From Litomosoides sigmodontis (Eukaryota; Nematoda; Chromadorea; Rhabditida; Onchocercidae): a stretch of 64,000 bases of DNA. This document shows positions 23,501-36,165 of the stretch, one piece after another. The position numbers were made by a program, and so were the translations under genes. The stretch lies in NCBI GenBank assembly GCA_963070105.1, contig OY718805.1, forward strand, positions 6,506,001 through 6,570,000, given 5' to 3'. How positions within the stretch are numbered: the stretch's first letter is position 1; each line of letters begins with the position of its first letter. Under the pieces are notes generated by a model. That model had not been told where the DNA came from. It worked only from the letters and a program-made list of their open reading frames with translations, and made no database searches.

Positions 23501-26500
23501 TCATCATCACTCATTATCCTTCAACACATATATTTTAACTATTCTGTTCTACAATATCACACGAATTGCTAATTTGCTAATTTCACTACGAAAAAGGAAT
23601 CGCTAATAAAGCATTAAATGGCAATTTTGAAATTTAAATTAGGATTGAAAGGTTAAATGAGTGAAAAGTGAAGTTAACCAACGTGAAAAGAAAGACAGAT
23701 GTAAAAGTGAATTAATTTGCATGGGAAGGAGATTAGACGTTTAATAAAAGTTTTTAAATAAAATTTTAAACAGAATTTGTAGATCGGATTGCTTTGATTT
23801 GATTAAACAGTTCTTTTGTGGAGGAAGAATGGAGAAATTTGTTTCTATTCCCGAGGCACTTCGAAGTTATTATTAATGCAGGCATCTATATCAGTCCAAA
23901 AAGAGATCTATAAAAGTTCATTATTTAAAATATTTTTGAGCATAAATCAGTTTTTTCAAATTTGCCCTCAATTTTTGTTAAAAAATTGCTTGCAAATCTC
24001 CAAACACTTCATTTGAATGGTATTGTAAATTCATCCGTGAGGTGTCTGAAAATGTTTCCCTTAGAAAAAAGGAGAGAGAGAGGGAGAGAAGAAAATAATT
24101 TTTAAATGACCGTGGAAAATATAATGAAGTTGCAGCACCATTTGTTACTTAAATTATATTTTAATTTATATTTGCTCGTTGACTTTATCATTTCAATTGT
24201 ATTAGTTCATGTGACTGTAATTTAATCATTCCATGTAGTTGCAGTGAAATTTTGTTCGTATCACTCTCACTAGTACTTTTTATTCATAGACTTATGCTAA
24301 ATTTAGGGAAGTAGTAGTAAAGTGAAATTAGCTCTGTGAATTTATTGCTAATAAATTATCATTTACAATTATCAGCTGAAGCGGATCATTTTTAAAAGCG
24401 AAAGAAACTGATAGGAAGTAGAAGATGCTTAATTGCCTTCATTTTTTCAAGTGAAGAATTAATTAAATTACATCAGAAATTTCTGCGTAAAATAAATGCA
24501 ACTTCATTTAATTACTTATTCGTGGCATAAAATAAAGAAGAAAATTGCAAATCTATGAATCAAATGAATAAGGGCTTTCAAATTTCCAAAAAATCCCAAC
24601 CTATTACACATCATAAATTGATAAATACTGACGCATTGTTACTTCCTGATTTTGGAGTTTTCCAAATATTAGAGCTGCTAGTCTAAGGTGACGAAGGCAG
24701 GTGGTTTAAATCTGAGATAATTAAACCATAAATTTTTAAGTGTTTGTTTACCAGAACTTTTCCTTACCACTTGCAAACAATTGCATTCGTCGTTCCTGCA
24801 CTGGCTGTGAAGCAATCCGTGCTTTTTAACTTCATTATGTGAAAATCAAATTATCACATATCGAATGTGCGATTGCTAATCACTTGCTTCATTCATTTCC
24901 GAAAGCCTAAGGCATGGCAATTGAAGTTGCTGCTTAGTGTGAACTAATAATTATAATTGAAATTACAGCAATAGGAAAAGTGGGAATATCTTGTTCGCAT
25001 CAACTCCATTTCAAAAGTAACTTAATTTTTGATTAGTAAAAATTAACACTAAATGCTAACCCTTAAAAAAATGATTTGTTTAAAGAATCTATCATTTATT
25101 TGAGAATTGAGAAACTTGTTTGTCTGAAATTTAAAAGCAGTTAAATCAAAGTCATCATTTTCAGCACTGAATACTTTCAATGAGAGAATTTGCATTAACG
25201 TTTTTGGCGTACTAGAAGCACATGAAAAACAATTAACAATTATGTATTACTAACAACAAACTCTTTAATTCGGAGTTTAAGAATTTTTTTTAATTTTCGC
25301 AGACTGGAAAAGAAATGAGGGAGCTAAATTTAACAACAAATTTTCAAACGACATGCAGTTAGCATTGTAATGTAACGGTGAAAAAAATTTTTTTAACTTA
25401 GAAAAGATTAAGCGGTGAAGATGAGAATGGCACATTTCCTTAAAGTGAAATGATCGGAAGGAAATCACGCCGAGATAATTGATCACTGGGCCTTTTTCAG
25501 GACGAAAATGTCTCCCTCCTCTTTCTCTCCCTCTCCTTCACGTTTTAATGATCGGCAAAAGATGAATGAATGGACGTGACACTGTATGACTGCTATTTTA
25601 ATTTAATAAATTTCTAACAAATCCTTTTGATAATTTTAGGAATATTGTAATAATTTAAGACAATTTAGTCTTAATAAAGTGTATAATTATGCAAATAAGT
25701 GATGGAATAATTAAGGTACTAATCAAGAATAAAAATTAAAGCCAAAATAATAATTAAAACGCCCACTTTTTATCTGTTTTTTTTCAAACCTTTTTAAATT
25801 ATCAATTTTTCATTTCATTTTCACAAGTTATTTTTGTTGCAAAAAATTTTTTCGGAGGAATTTTTTCCATTAAAAACTGTAAACGCACAATTTTATCGGC
25901 GATTTATGTTGTAATGCAAATAAACAATGTTACAACGCTCATTGATTTAATGTTTTGGAAGAAAGGAAATAAATGCGAAATTTATTTAATTTATCAAAAA
26001 TTTCTAATTAGGTAAAATAGTTTTGTCCATTTCATTTTAATTTCCATCGAAGGCAATTAAGTTGCCATTTCTTCATTTGTAGGGAATCTCCTTCGAGTAC
26101 TTTTTTCCCGTGGAAAGGGATAGTGAGAGTGAGAGAGAGAGAGAGAGCGACATTTATGCAAAATATCTTTCACCAAATAGTCTTCCTTTGCAGCATTTTG
26201 TCAAAAAAAGAATTATTGCATATTTGATATTTTTTACAACTTTAAATAATTTTAAAACTAGCAGTAAAATTTGGGTGAATTTGACAAGAATGCAATAAGC
26301 TGATGGATTGATTGTAAATCGAATAGGTGCGAAAGATTAGAGGAAGAAAATGATGGGGTTATTTTCATCATCTCATCAATCAAATCAGATGCAAAACATT
26401 TAGGAAGGTCCTCTACCACCACTACTTGTTCATTTCATCATCATTTCAAATTACGATAACGTCCCATCGGTAGACCATTTCAAGTTCTAAAATCCTATTT

Positions 26501-29500
26501 AACGCAATTCTGTCATATGATATTTTCATGGAAACTAAATGCGTATGAAAAAATAACAACGAATTTCCTTGAATTTTAAATTTCAAATTATCTTTGATCA
26601 AGCATTTTAGACCTAATAATATTTTAATGTGATCTTGATGAATCATTGATATTATTAAATAATTAATTAAATGGTTCCGTGCAATTATCATTTAGTGGCA
26701 TGTCAGTCGAAAATGTTTGCATAATATTTCCAAAATAATAGTAACCAAAATCGACTTACTAAATATTTTGAAAATAATTCTACGAATTTAAAGAAGTCGT
26801 GTGCCATTTGCTAAGATTTAATTTCCATCCATGCACACATGTAGTGGAAAAAAGATTTCAAATTAATGTAATTTTAAGTGAAATTAGCTAATTCACTTAA
26901 AGAATTCGCATTGATAGATCAAATGAAATTGTTTGAGCGATAAATTAAATACTTCTCGTCAACATAAATGAAAATTTCATTTCATCTAAATTTTTGTATT
27001 TAATGCAAAACAATACGTCATTTGTTGACAGTTTCACTGTAGCAAATGTCATTTTTTGTACAGTCCTGTAGTGCGAGTTGTATTTGACAAATACAGCCTT
27101 CGTCAGATACCACTGGAGCAGTGATATTATGTCCTTTTTTCAAATTTAAAATTGCCCAAAATCTTTAGTTACAAAGTCATACCTGTTGATCATAATAAAC
27201 GCAATTGACCACTGAAGCAGTGAAGTATGTCGTAAAGATGGGGCAGATGTCCGATTGACGAACGAAATTAATTGCCAATACTTTAAGGATGCTTGGAATG
27301 ATTTCATTGTGTAGCAAAAATCTTTACTGGGCAACTTTTTAATGTTAAATTTAAATTATTAGCCTGAATTATGTAAGGGTAACTGAGGACATCTGTCTCC
27401 CATGCACTTTATATCCTTCAATTGTTTGATGCATACGGTCGGCTGTGTCTCAAGAAAGTTCACTTGAAAAAAGTGAGATTCAAGTTAGAAAGAATTAATC
27501 AAATTATAAGTTCTGCTAATTAATATATGTTTCCATAAGCACTTAACATTCTTCTTCCATCCTTTGCTAGGAAATTTGATTTTCTTCACATTTGTTTTTT
27601 ATTTTTATTGTTTTATAGCGAGAAGAGTGGGAAATAAATTGTGCTTGTGAAATTAATTTCATGAATAACGAGATATTAGCAGGGAAAATGATGGAATGAA
27701 AACTAGTGCATGGACCCCTTCACAACCTGTGTTACTTTAGAACCGTCAAACTTCGACCTGAAACATCGAATAGACGTGTATGTAGACGCTTCGAGTTAAC
27801 TGCTGTAATCTCTCCTTGTCTCTTCCATCTTTCCCTAGCGCGTATGCGTGAAGTAACTCATTAACTCTTAGCTGAAAGTTAAAGGAACGATAGGCAAATA
27901 GCATATTTAATAATTAATTTTTAACGTTAACAACACTATTTCGTATTCAGCGTACTAGAACAGAAATGAAATTGATGGATTATTTGATAATTAATCTTTC
28001 TCGGCCTCATACTCTCCCTTATTCATCAATAAATAATAAAACATAAAGAGAGAGAGGGAGTGAGAGAGAAAGATTCGTGTTTTCAAAAAAACGAAAATTT
28101 TAATTCAGCCTTTTTTTCGTTTTTTGTAATTCACTCGATTGATCAAGTTGTGTTAATTGTGCGAAGATAGTTAAGCTCAACTACCGTGCGTAAGCATTAG
28201 GATAGAACAGTGCCGCTAGTAGTGGTAGTGGTGGCACCGTTGTGTGGGTGGGTAGATCCGCCACGTGTATTAATAAGTTAATCGTTTTATGCATATTCAT
28301 TTAATCCTTACTAGTCAACTTACTGACACAATTATGAGCTGCTGGAAGGGAGAAGTAGGCTGAACAAGCCGGGTGTAGCACTTCAATTTAATTGAATTTC
28401 TCGCTTTGCAGAAAACTCTTGAAAACTGAAAAATGAACGTAATGCCAGATGGAATCGCATACATACTTCCCTATCCTCCCTCTCTCTCCCTCTCCTCTCT
28501 TTCTCTTTTCTCTCTCTCTTCTCTTTTCAATGTAGTTTACGTTCATGAGAAAGCGCTGAGCGCAGCGGTGAGAAGAAAAAAAAACTAACAAAAAGTGTTT
28601 AAGCGAATTTGTTTTGTGTTAAATTACACTTAACTATGTGAAATAAAATGTTTATTTTATGATTAACTCACTTCAAAGTAAAAACAAAAATTCTTTTTTT
28701 GTTGTTTGAAATTCAACAACCTTCTAAAATTAGTATCAAACATTTCCCGTAATAGCAAGGAATCATAGATCGACGAAGATTTATCACTTTTAGCTTGTAA
28801 AAATTTAAAACTAAAAATCGCTGGAAGTGTAGCCTTCTGTTCATTTTTCATGCTTATTTAAAATGCAAAAATCCCGAACTTTTTCATTTTCATTTCCAAT
28901 CAATCACAAGCCAATCCTTTACGCTTCCTGAATTGACCAACGGATGCTTTAATTGAAAATGTTCTAAGATATGTTCTAAGATAGTTTTTTTTTTAATTTT
29001 TAGCTGAAACGAAAACGAAAAAGTCCGTTGTTCGAATTAACACTGATAGGTTGAGCCGGCAGCATCTGAAGATAAAGATGAACAATCAGATGATATAATT
29101 ATTGACTAAACGTTCGTTAAATCTGTCCTACCTCAGCGGCACATCAAAAGCAGGTGTTAACAGGTGTTTTCCTTGCTTACTACGCACTTATGTCAGTAGT
29201 TGACCCGAAAGCTACAACGTACGCACGTACACGCACACACGCACGCACAAATGCCGCATGTATTCGCATATGACACATTTTGTTTTAATGTTCGGTAGCA
29301 CCTGCTCTACATTGGTAAAAAAATCCGTTGATAAATCACGCAACATCATCCATTAAGAGTGGGCGAACGAAGTGAAAAAGTAGCATCGGTGGAGAGGTCA
29401 ACAAGAGATGACACAACGGTTAATTAGCCCTTAATTAATTACGGTAGTGTGAATGGTAGGGATAATCGAATTTTGCAGCGAAAAGTGCTACTTGCCAGCT

Positions 29501-30190
29501 TTTATTTATGATATTAAAGCTATGAAGAGTTGATTTGCTTTCAATTCTCTCGGTATTTTTTAATAAAATTTAATTTTAAACGAACTTTGTAGATAGAGGA
29601 AGAAAAGTGTAAAATTTATTTTCCAACCATCGCTTCCAATCATTCAACTTTCATTGCATTGAATTTAATTTTACAATGAAGAACTTTCAGCTTCAACTTT
29701 TTGACTTATTCGTTCGTTCTCAATCATTTTATCTAATATTAAATTATATTTGAAACATATCGTTTCTTCCAGTGCAACTCATTTGTTTTGACAGCCGAAA
29801 ATTTTTCTTTTTCCAAAATTCGCTTCCTCTTCCTCCCGCATGACAATTCCCGCGATCGATTCAAATATTTTTGTTTATATTTCTGCTAATAATTTTTAGA
29901 AGTCATTGGAAGAGGAAGAAAAAAAAAGTCCAATAGCTTTTGGACAAGTTTTTTTTCCCTTTTTAAAAATTTCGTTTGGAAGAAAACATGACTGAAAGTA
30001 ATCGATGGTGCAACTTTATGCTAATTAATAAAGTAGTAAGTCACATTACGTGAAATATTTGGTTAGCTATCAGAGTGTGCTATGTACGAAAACAAATTTC
30101 ATTCGACTTATCGATGTATAATGTGACAATTTCATTTGTACTCAAAAGATGTAAAAACGTGTCGCCTTCTTCAACACACAGCCATCTCTT
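20517..30190. other. Gene-free stretch, part 1 (promoter-like patch near 21.6 kb)
   Basis: No gene can be supported here. Two weak exon-like segments are open and flanked by plausible splice sites: 22449-22528 (after GATTGCAG, before AAG/GTTAAT) and 23324-23486 (ATG start, donor AAG/GTTCGT). Neither links to anything recognisable. Short (GA)n tracts occur at ~24070, ~26125 and ~28050. A perfect CRE is at 21631. Confidence 0.6.
21631..21638. promoter_or_regulatory. Perfect CRE palindrome TGACGTCA
   Basis: TGACGTCA is the full bZIP/CREB site. It lies about 1.2 kb downstream of ALG6 at the start of the long gene-free region, next to GC-richer flanks (TACCGTGTTC, CGCACG). Binding is inferred from the motif only. 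Confidence 0.35.
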
Positions 30191-30193
30191 TTA

Positions 30194-30194
<1 letters not shown>

Positions 30195-30284
<90 letters not shown>
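30195..30284. repeat. (CA)45 microsatellite
   Basis: A perfect dinucleotide run of 90 bases continues imperfectly (AAGCACACACAAACA) to about 30297. It creates a false 182-codon frame on the plus strand. Confidence 0.97.
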
Positions 30285-30285
<1 letters not shown>

Positions 30286-30710
30286 GCACACACAAACATA
30301 TCAGATTACTGATCGTTATCAGTGACGGCGAAACACTCTCCTTATTATCGTATATTTTACTGATATTAGTTTTTCGGAATATCACTTTTCATTTTTTTAA
30401 AGTTCCAATTGAAAGGCAGAAATGTCGACGCCCTGTTATTTCACAAACAGAATTTTGTGGAACTGGAAATTTTCCATTTCATGCAGCGCGCATTTATGTT
30501 TTGAACGAAAAATACGCCTTTGATAGCGTAACATTTGAAAGTTTTATTGCAAATGGAAGATTGTTATGCAAATGGATCGTTGTTGCGAGAGATTTAAACG
30601 AGAAATTAATTGAAATTGAGTAACTCAATGGCAACAGTGCCTTTGCCCAATTTTATTATTGAAAATTGAATTGCAATGATGAGGTTTTTTTTCCTATTCT
30701 TAAGGACAAA

Positions 30711-30787
30711 TTTATGAAATAATTTGCATATGCACAGTTTATGGAATAATTTGCATATACAAGTTTATGAAATAATTTGCATATACA
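30711..30787. repeat. Triplicated ~27-bp unit, each with an octamer ATTTGCAT
   Basis: Three near-identical units of the form TTTATGaAATAATTTGCATAT follow one another. The core ATTTGCAT (reverse complement of the POU/Oct octamer ATGCAAAT) is at 30722, 30749 and 30775, i.e. 27 and 26 bases apart. The repeated unit is AT-rich but is not a simple microsatellite. Confidence 0.9.
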
Positions 30788-31989
30788 GCTAAGACACGTT
30801 ACGCACGCATATTCATGTGCAACGAGTGTGGAGTGGTTGCCTCAATGAAGGATTCAGGTAGAGCACCTCAGCCCGTTCCTTTCTACCTTTCTATCCATCC
30901 ATTAGCAGTTGGGCTAATCGATCGCTTATAATCATATGCGTTACGTCAGCAAAAATGCTAGTGCTAATCACTTTTGTTTCGAATTTTTTTTACCATAAAT
31001 TAATGGAATGGGTCAGTTGGAAGAGTGGGAATTGTTAGGGAGGGAGGAAAGGAGTGCGATCCTAAACATTCTTCATGAATAATTAAGTGTCACTTAAATG
31101 AATTATGCAGAAGGACATAAATGCGCTTGCTTTCCATCATCATTCCTCAGCAGCAAATCACTAAACTAAGCAAACCTCTCAGCACGGATCACAGCGATGA
31201 TTATCAGATAACCACAGCGCTGTTGGCACTGAGACAATTGCGCTTTGGTGAATTCGACAATTTTTTGTTATCAAAATGTTACTCACTCAGATGCCATCCA
31301 CACACAATTTATGGTAAGATTATCGTCTTTTTCCTGTCAATCGTTTTCTTCTCTGACTACTTGAAGTTTAAAATTCACAAGCAAACTGAGTTTTGAAATG
31401 TGAGAGTTCCCATCGGATATGACATGTCGACGTGTGATAGGAAAAGTCAATAATAGTAATAAGTGAGGGACGAAATTGAGCACTCGGGAAAAGCCTTTGT
31501 TAATTGATGAATAAGAACGTTCGGGAAAGAAATGATCAGAAGTGGAAAAGACAGAAAATCCCTCACATTTTGAATTTGAAAGAAAACAGTGCAGAAAATT
31601 CATTCATCCCTTCACTCATTCATTTATGCTTTCATCTCCAATATTTATCATTCATTCACAAATTATCAAACTTATTTTAAAAGAGTAAAAATTTTACTCT
31701 GCGGAATTATTCCGTCAATTAATTGAATATAAACCTTGCCATTTCAATAATTCAATAAAATCCGTATATTTTCATGATAAATTTATTCAATGATTCATAT
31801 GGGCCATGATGGTGGAAGAGGCATTACAGGGTATTTATGATCAAATGACAGAGAGAGAGAGAGAGAGAGAGGAAGAGATGGGTAATCATTTCATATAGTC
31901 TACAACGTAGATAGCTATAAAATGCTGCAAATTAGAAATCTACCTGAAATCTATGCTCAGTTCTTCATTCATTGCTTAATGAGATAATG

Positions 31990-31990
<1 letters not shown>

Positions 31991-32037
<47 letters not shown>
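31991..32037. repeat. (TG)n microsatellite, 47 bases
   Basis: An uninterrupted TG run about 120 bases to the right of a (GA)n tract at ~31852-31872. Confidence 0.97.
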
Positions 32038-32038
<1 letters not shown>

Positions 32039-35000
32039 AGTTCAATTTCATCTGTTGCAGTTTGCAAGCAAAAAAGAAGTGAAACGCTCGTAGACGTAAA
32101 CGTGTAAACGTCGGATCCCTCCCAAGAACAGGTTCCGACCATGCGTTTTCTGATTTATGACTTTTATCAAACATTTTTACATTAATTCCTATAAATCAAC
32201 GAAGTGTATATGTGACGGAAAAAGAAATCATCGAATTTCTCCCTATGAAGAAAGAATTTCATCAAAATTTAAAATGCTTCTTCTACTACCTTCCAATCGC
32301 TGTTGGTGTTGGCGGAAAAAGTAAGATCGTTTTAGTTTCAAACGTCTCACTGGAGAGAATAGCGATTTTTTAACTAACGTATGAGAAGAGTATGATGAAG
32401 GAGAGGGAGAGGGAGACGAAGAGAGGGAGAGAGAAGGAAAGGGGGACGAAGAAAGAGGGAAGAATGGAATGTATGCAACAATAGAAAGCCATTCAATCAT
32501 ACTATTTATTGTTATTTCCATTCATCCATCACTCTCCACTTTCCGCCTACTTCCTCCTCTCACGCTAAAGCTCTCTCGAAAGCTTTATTGACGTGTATCA
32601 CTTATGTCTCTGCTATTTTATGTCTTCATTGGGGACATTCATTTTAATTTCTCCCTCTTTTCTCCTCATTTTCATTAAAAATTTTCAATTCAAAAATGAT
32701 CATTTCAATCAGCAAATGGTTAATTGGAACAATATGCACCGATGGAAAAGCATTCAGTCAAAAATAAATTGTTCAATGAGTTACGCTGATCATTGATCAG
32801 TTCATTTAATTGTCGCAATTCTCTCTCTCTCTCTCTCTCCCTCACTCTCATTCATTCCACAAATCTTTTTATATGAAAAATCTAACTGACCGTTACTAGC
32901 GGATAATAAATGACCATAGTCATTAATTAATGGGAATATACGTTTCATTCTTTCATTTCTCTCTTTCTCTCAACAAATAGTATTCCGATCGTTTAACTGA
33001 TAACAGATTTCATGTCATCTAAGAGAGATTTAGTGAGAAGTACTCTCTTTTTGATCAATCAATCTTGCTTATCAGTCCGTGCGCGAAGAAGGAGATATGG
33101 TTGTTTGCTTGCTTGTTATAAGAAATTAGTGTAATATCAAATTTTCAAAGCTAATTATGGAAGAAGAGAGAGAGAGAAGGAAGAAATGTAGCTTAATAGT
33201 TTTGTCCGTCGCTTTTATCCTTTTAACATTTCTTTCTCTCTCTCTCTCCCTCTCTCTTTCTCTCTCTCTGGTCATCTCTTCAAGGACATCACAATTTGTC
33301 ATTTTAGTCAGTTAGAAGAAAGGGAATTGGTTTGGGCAATTCAATTTGTTAGACCCATCGTAGCAGCGAGTGAAACCAAAGCAGCTAAATATCCGCGGCT
33401 TACGACTCCAACACGGCTCTTCCGAAATTGTCGGCCTACATTATTATAAGATTGCTTAATTAATTAGCTAATTATCAGTCCATCACATGGCGAGTGAAGT
33501 GAAAGTGAATGATAGGGCCTTTTTTCTAAATAAATTTTTTCACTTTTGAAAAGTTGCAATTAACGGTTGATGCATTAACGTGCTGTTCTTGCAGTTATTG
33601 CACACTAACATTTTTCGAGAAGTTATTTCGCTTTTGACGAAAATTTATCAAAACACACACACACAACGGCGTGTCTGTTTGTACACATATATATTTGGTT
33701 GGAAATTTCTCCAAGCAGCCATTTCTGGTAGTAATTGCTGTGCAAAAGGGTTAATGACTTTTTCATTAATTATGAAGTAATTGCGAACAATAATTTCTCC
33801 ACGAGGAAATACATCTTTCGCTTAAATTAATTTTATCACTTAATGATAAGCTATCAGGAAATTATCAGTATGAATAGGATGGTTGGTTGGGTAAAGCTTG
33901 CAGCGGAGCTTCCTTCCTATCCAACTTTCAACACAAGTTTCTCGTCCTTCTTCATAATCACATCTGAGTAATTTTTCTTCTCGGAAATTAAATTCAATTT
34001 TAAGGAATTGAATTCAATTGTTTCCGCTCAATCAGCTAATCTGTTGTGTTGATAGTGAGTGAGAAGAGAAATGAAGAAGAATGAGAACTTAGTTTTTTGT
34101 GCTCACATTATGCATACTGTAAAAATCTCATCAAGTTCAAGATTTCCAGTAGTTTTGGATTTGCAGGATTGATTCGTGACGTTTATCCCTCTCTTCCTCT
34201 CTCCTTCTCTCTCTCCCTCTTCCTCTTTTCCCTTCCTATTGTTGCAACTTTTATGAAATGCATTTTAATCTTTCCTCCATCTTCATTTCCTCTTGATTGT
34301 TTCTGGCCGGTTTTCGGACCTGAGAATGGGTCATAGTTCATATCTCTGATTCGATCATCTCAAATGAGCTTTTGTAGACAGTTTCAGTTCACAAAGAGAA
34401 ATCAAAAACACTCATCACTTAGAAGGTGAAGAAGGAGGAGGCAACAGGTCGAACTGTGAATATCAATCCGGCCGGTTCCTCCACTACTCACTCATCCTTC
34501 TGTCGTTCATTCATCTTCCCGGTTGTAATCATTGCAACAACAATCATTCACTCATTTATCTATCCATTCCTTCATGCTATTTTCTCTCTCTCTCCCTCCC
34601 TCTCTCTGCCTCGAGCAATAATTAATGTGCTTGTTAGTGTTAAATTTGATTTGAATATTTAAACTCAGAAATTCGTTCTATTAGCGCTTCTGTCACACCC
34701 CCCCCCCCTCTTTTTGCACTGTTTTATTGCATTTTTTTTTGCACGTTTGTTATTCGAAGGGATTTATTTTCATGACATTTATGCCTTCTTCAGTTTTTTT
34801 CCAGTACTCTTTCATAGTGCTATTTGATGTTGCAAGTAGAAGGAAGGGATGAAATTTGTTTGAGTAATGAGGAAGCATTCAATTTGAATTAGCAAATTCG
34901 GTGCGGAAAGTTAGGGGAAGAAGCATTAGCTGAAAATTGCAACGTATTAAATTATTTCTTATCGATTTGCTCATTTCATTTCCGGTTCTGGTAATGAGAC

Positions 35001-36086
35001 ACTGTTGTAATTAACATACAGATTCGTTCTAACTTGAAAAATGAAAGCTGAACTGACTGATGCAGTGATTCACTGTCACGTCCGATGGGATTGGGAAGGA
35101 GGAAGTTAAATCAAGCACGTGTAACACTGACACTGTGGACAATGAAAAAAGGACCGTAATAGCGAGACTTACCTCTCGAAAACGCTTAACCCACGTAGCG
35201 CTATCGTCTCAGCCTTAAATCCATTCAGAGTATTAACGTTCGGTCATACACATTCATCACAACCTTTTAATGGCCTACGTGATACCTTAAGCAAACAGCT
35301 GGCCGTCTTATTGACAAGGAAATAACTAAATTCACATATGTTAAAGGATGCAAATATCCGTTGTTGTTTTCGTGAGTTGTTAGAAAAACGCCGATTTCTA
35401 CATGAAACATTAAAGTATTTAGTGACGTGGCCTGGATGTATATTTACACAACTTAATGCGGGCAACATTGCACATTGAGTTGAAATTTAATGGATAAAGC
35501 TATTCTACTGAGAATTCAGTTGAATCTGTTCAATCGCCCATTTGTTTATTTTAGTCCTGATGGTAATCAATATCTCTTTGTAAACAATATTTGAAATGTG
35601 TTGATTGGATCACCATTAATTCCATCCAGTCTTCTCTCATCAAACTATTTGCCATTCAATGATATCGCAATATACAACTGTGATTATATTGCTGAAGAAA
35701 AGAATTACGCATTTTGGGTGAAACAAGTAATTATCTGAATTTTAGAGGAGAACCGGGTTTGCCTACTCTTTTTCTTCTTTCTGCAATAATTAGTGTGAAC
35801 TGTTTTTAATTGTTGAATTAATGTTTACTTTGTAACAAATCAGTGGAAGCAATTGCACATCCTAAATGAATGAGTGAAATTTGTCACATAATTAATAGCG
35901 CATTGTCATAAATAATCTCATATAGTTTTAGGCGCAAAACGTCGTGCTCTTTTGTCCATTCCTTTCTCATTGCTATCGCAACGACAATTTAATGTGTGTG
36001 CTTTTGAGCAGAAATAATATGAATGACTTTTATGTTAGCAAGGAAATTCATTTCCCTTTTTCCAAAAGGGAAAAAATACATTTCAT

Positions 36087-36165
36087 CGCGTACACACACA
36101 CACACATATACATCATATACGCATGTGTGTGTGTGTGCGTGTGTGTGCGTGTGTGTGTGTGTGTG
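36087..36165. repeat. Facing (AC)n and (TG)n tracts, hairpin-capable
   Basis: A short AC run (ACACACACACACAC, from 36093) is followed after about 18 bases by a 42-base TG run with two C interruptions. The two can pair on one strand. Confidence 0.85.

Noticed and set aside
30075..30623. 182-codon plus-strand frame
   Set aside because: Its middle is (CA)45 read as Thr-His. The 107 codons after it have no homology I recognise, no splice context and no support beyond being open.
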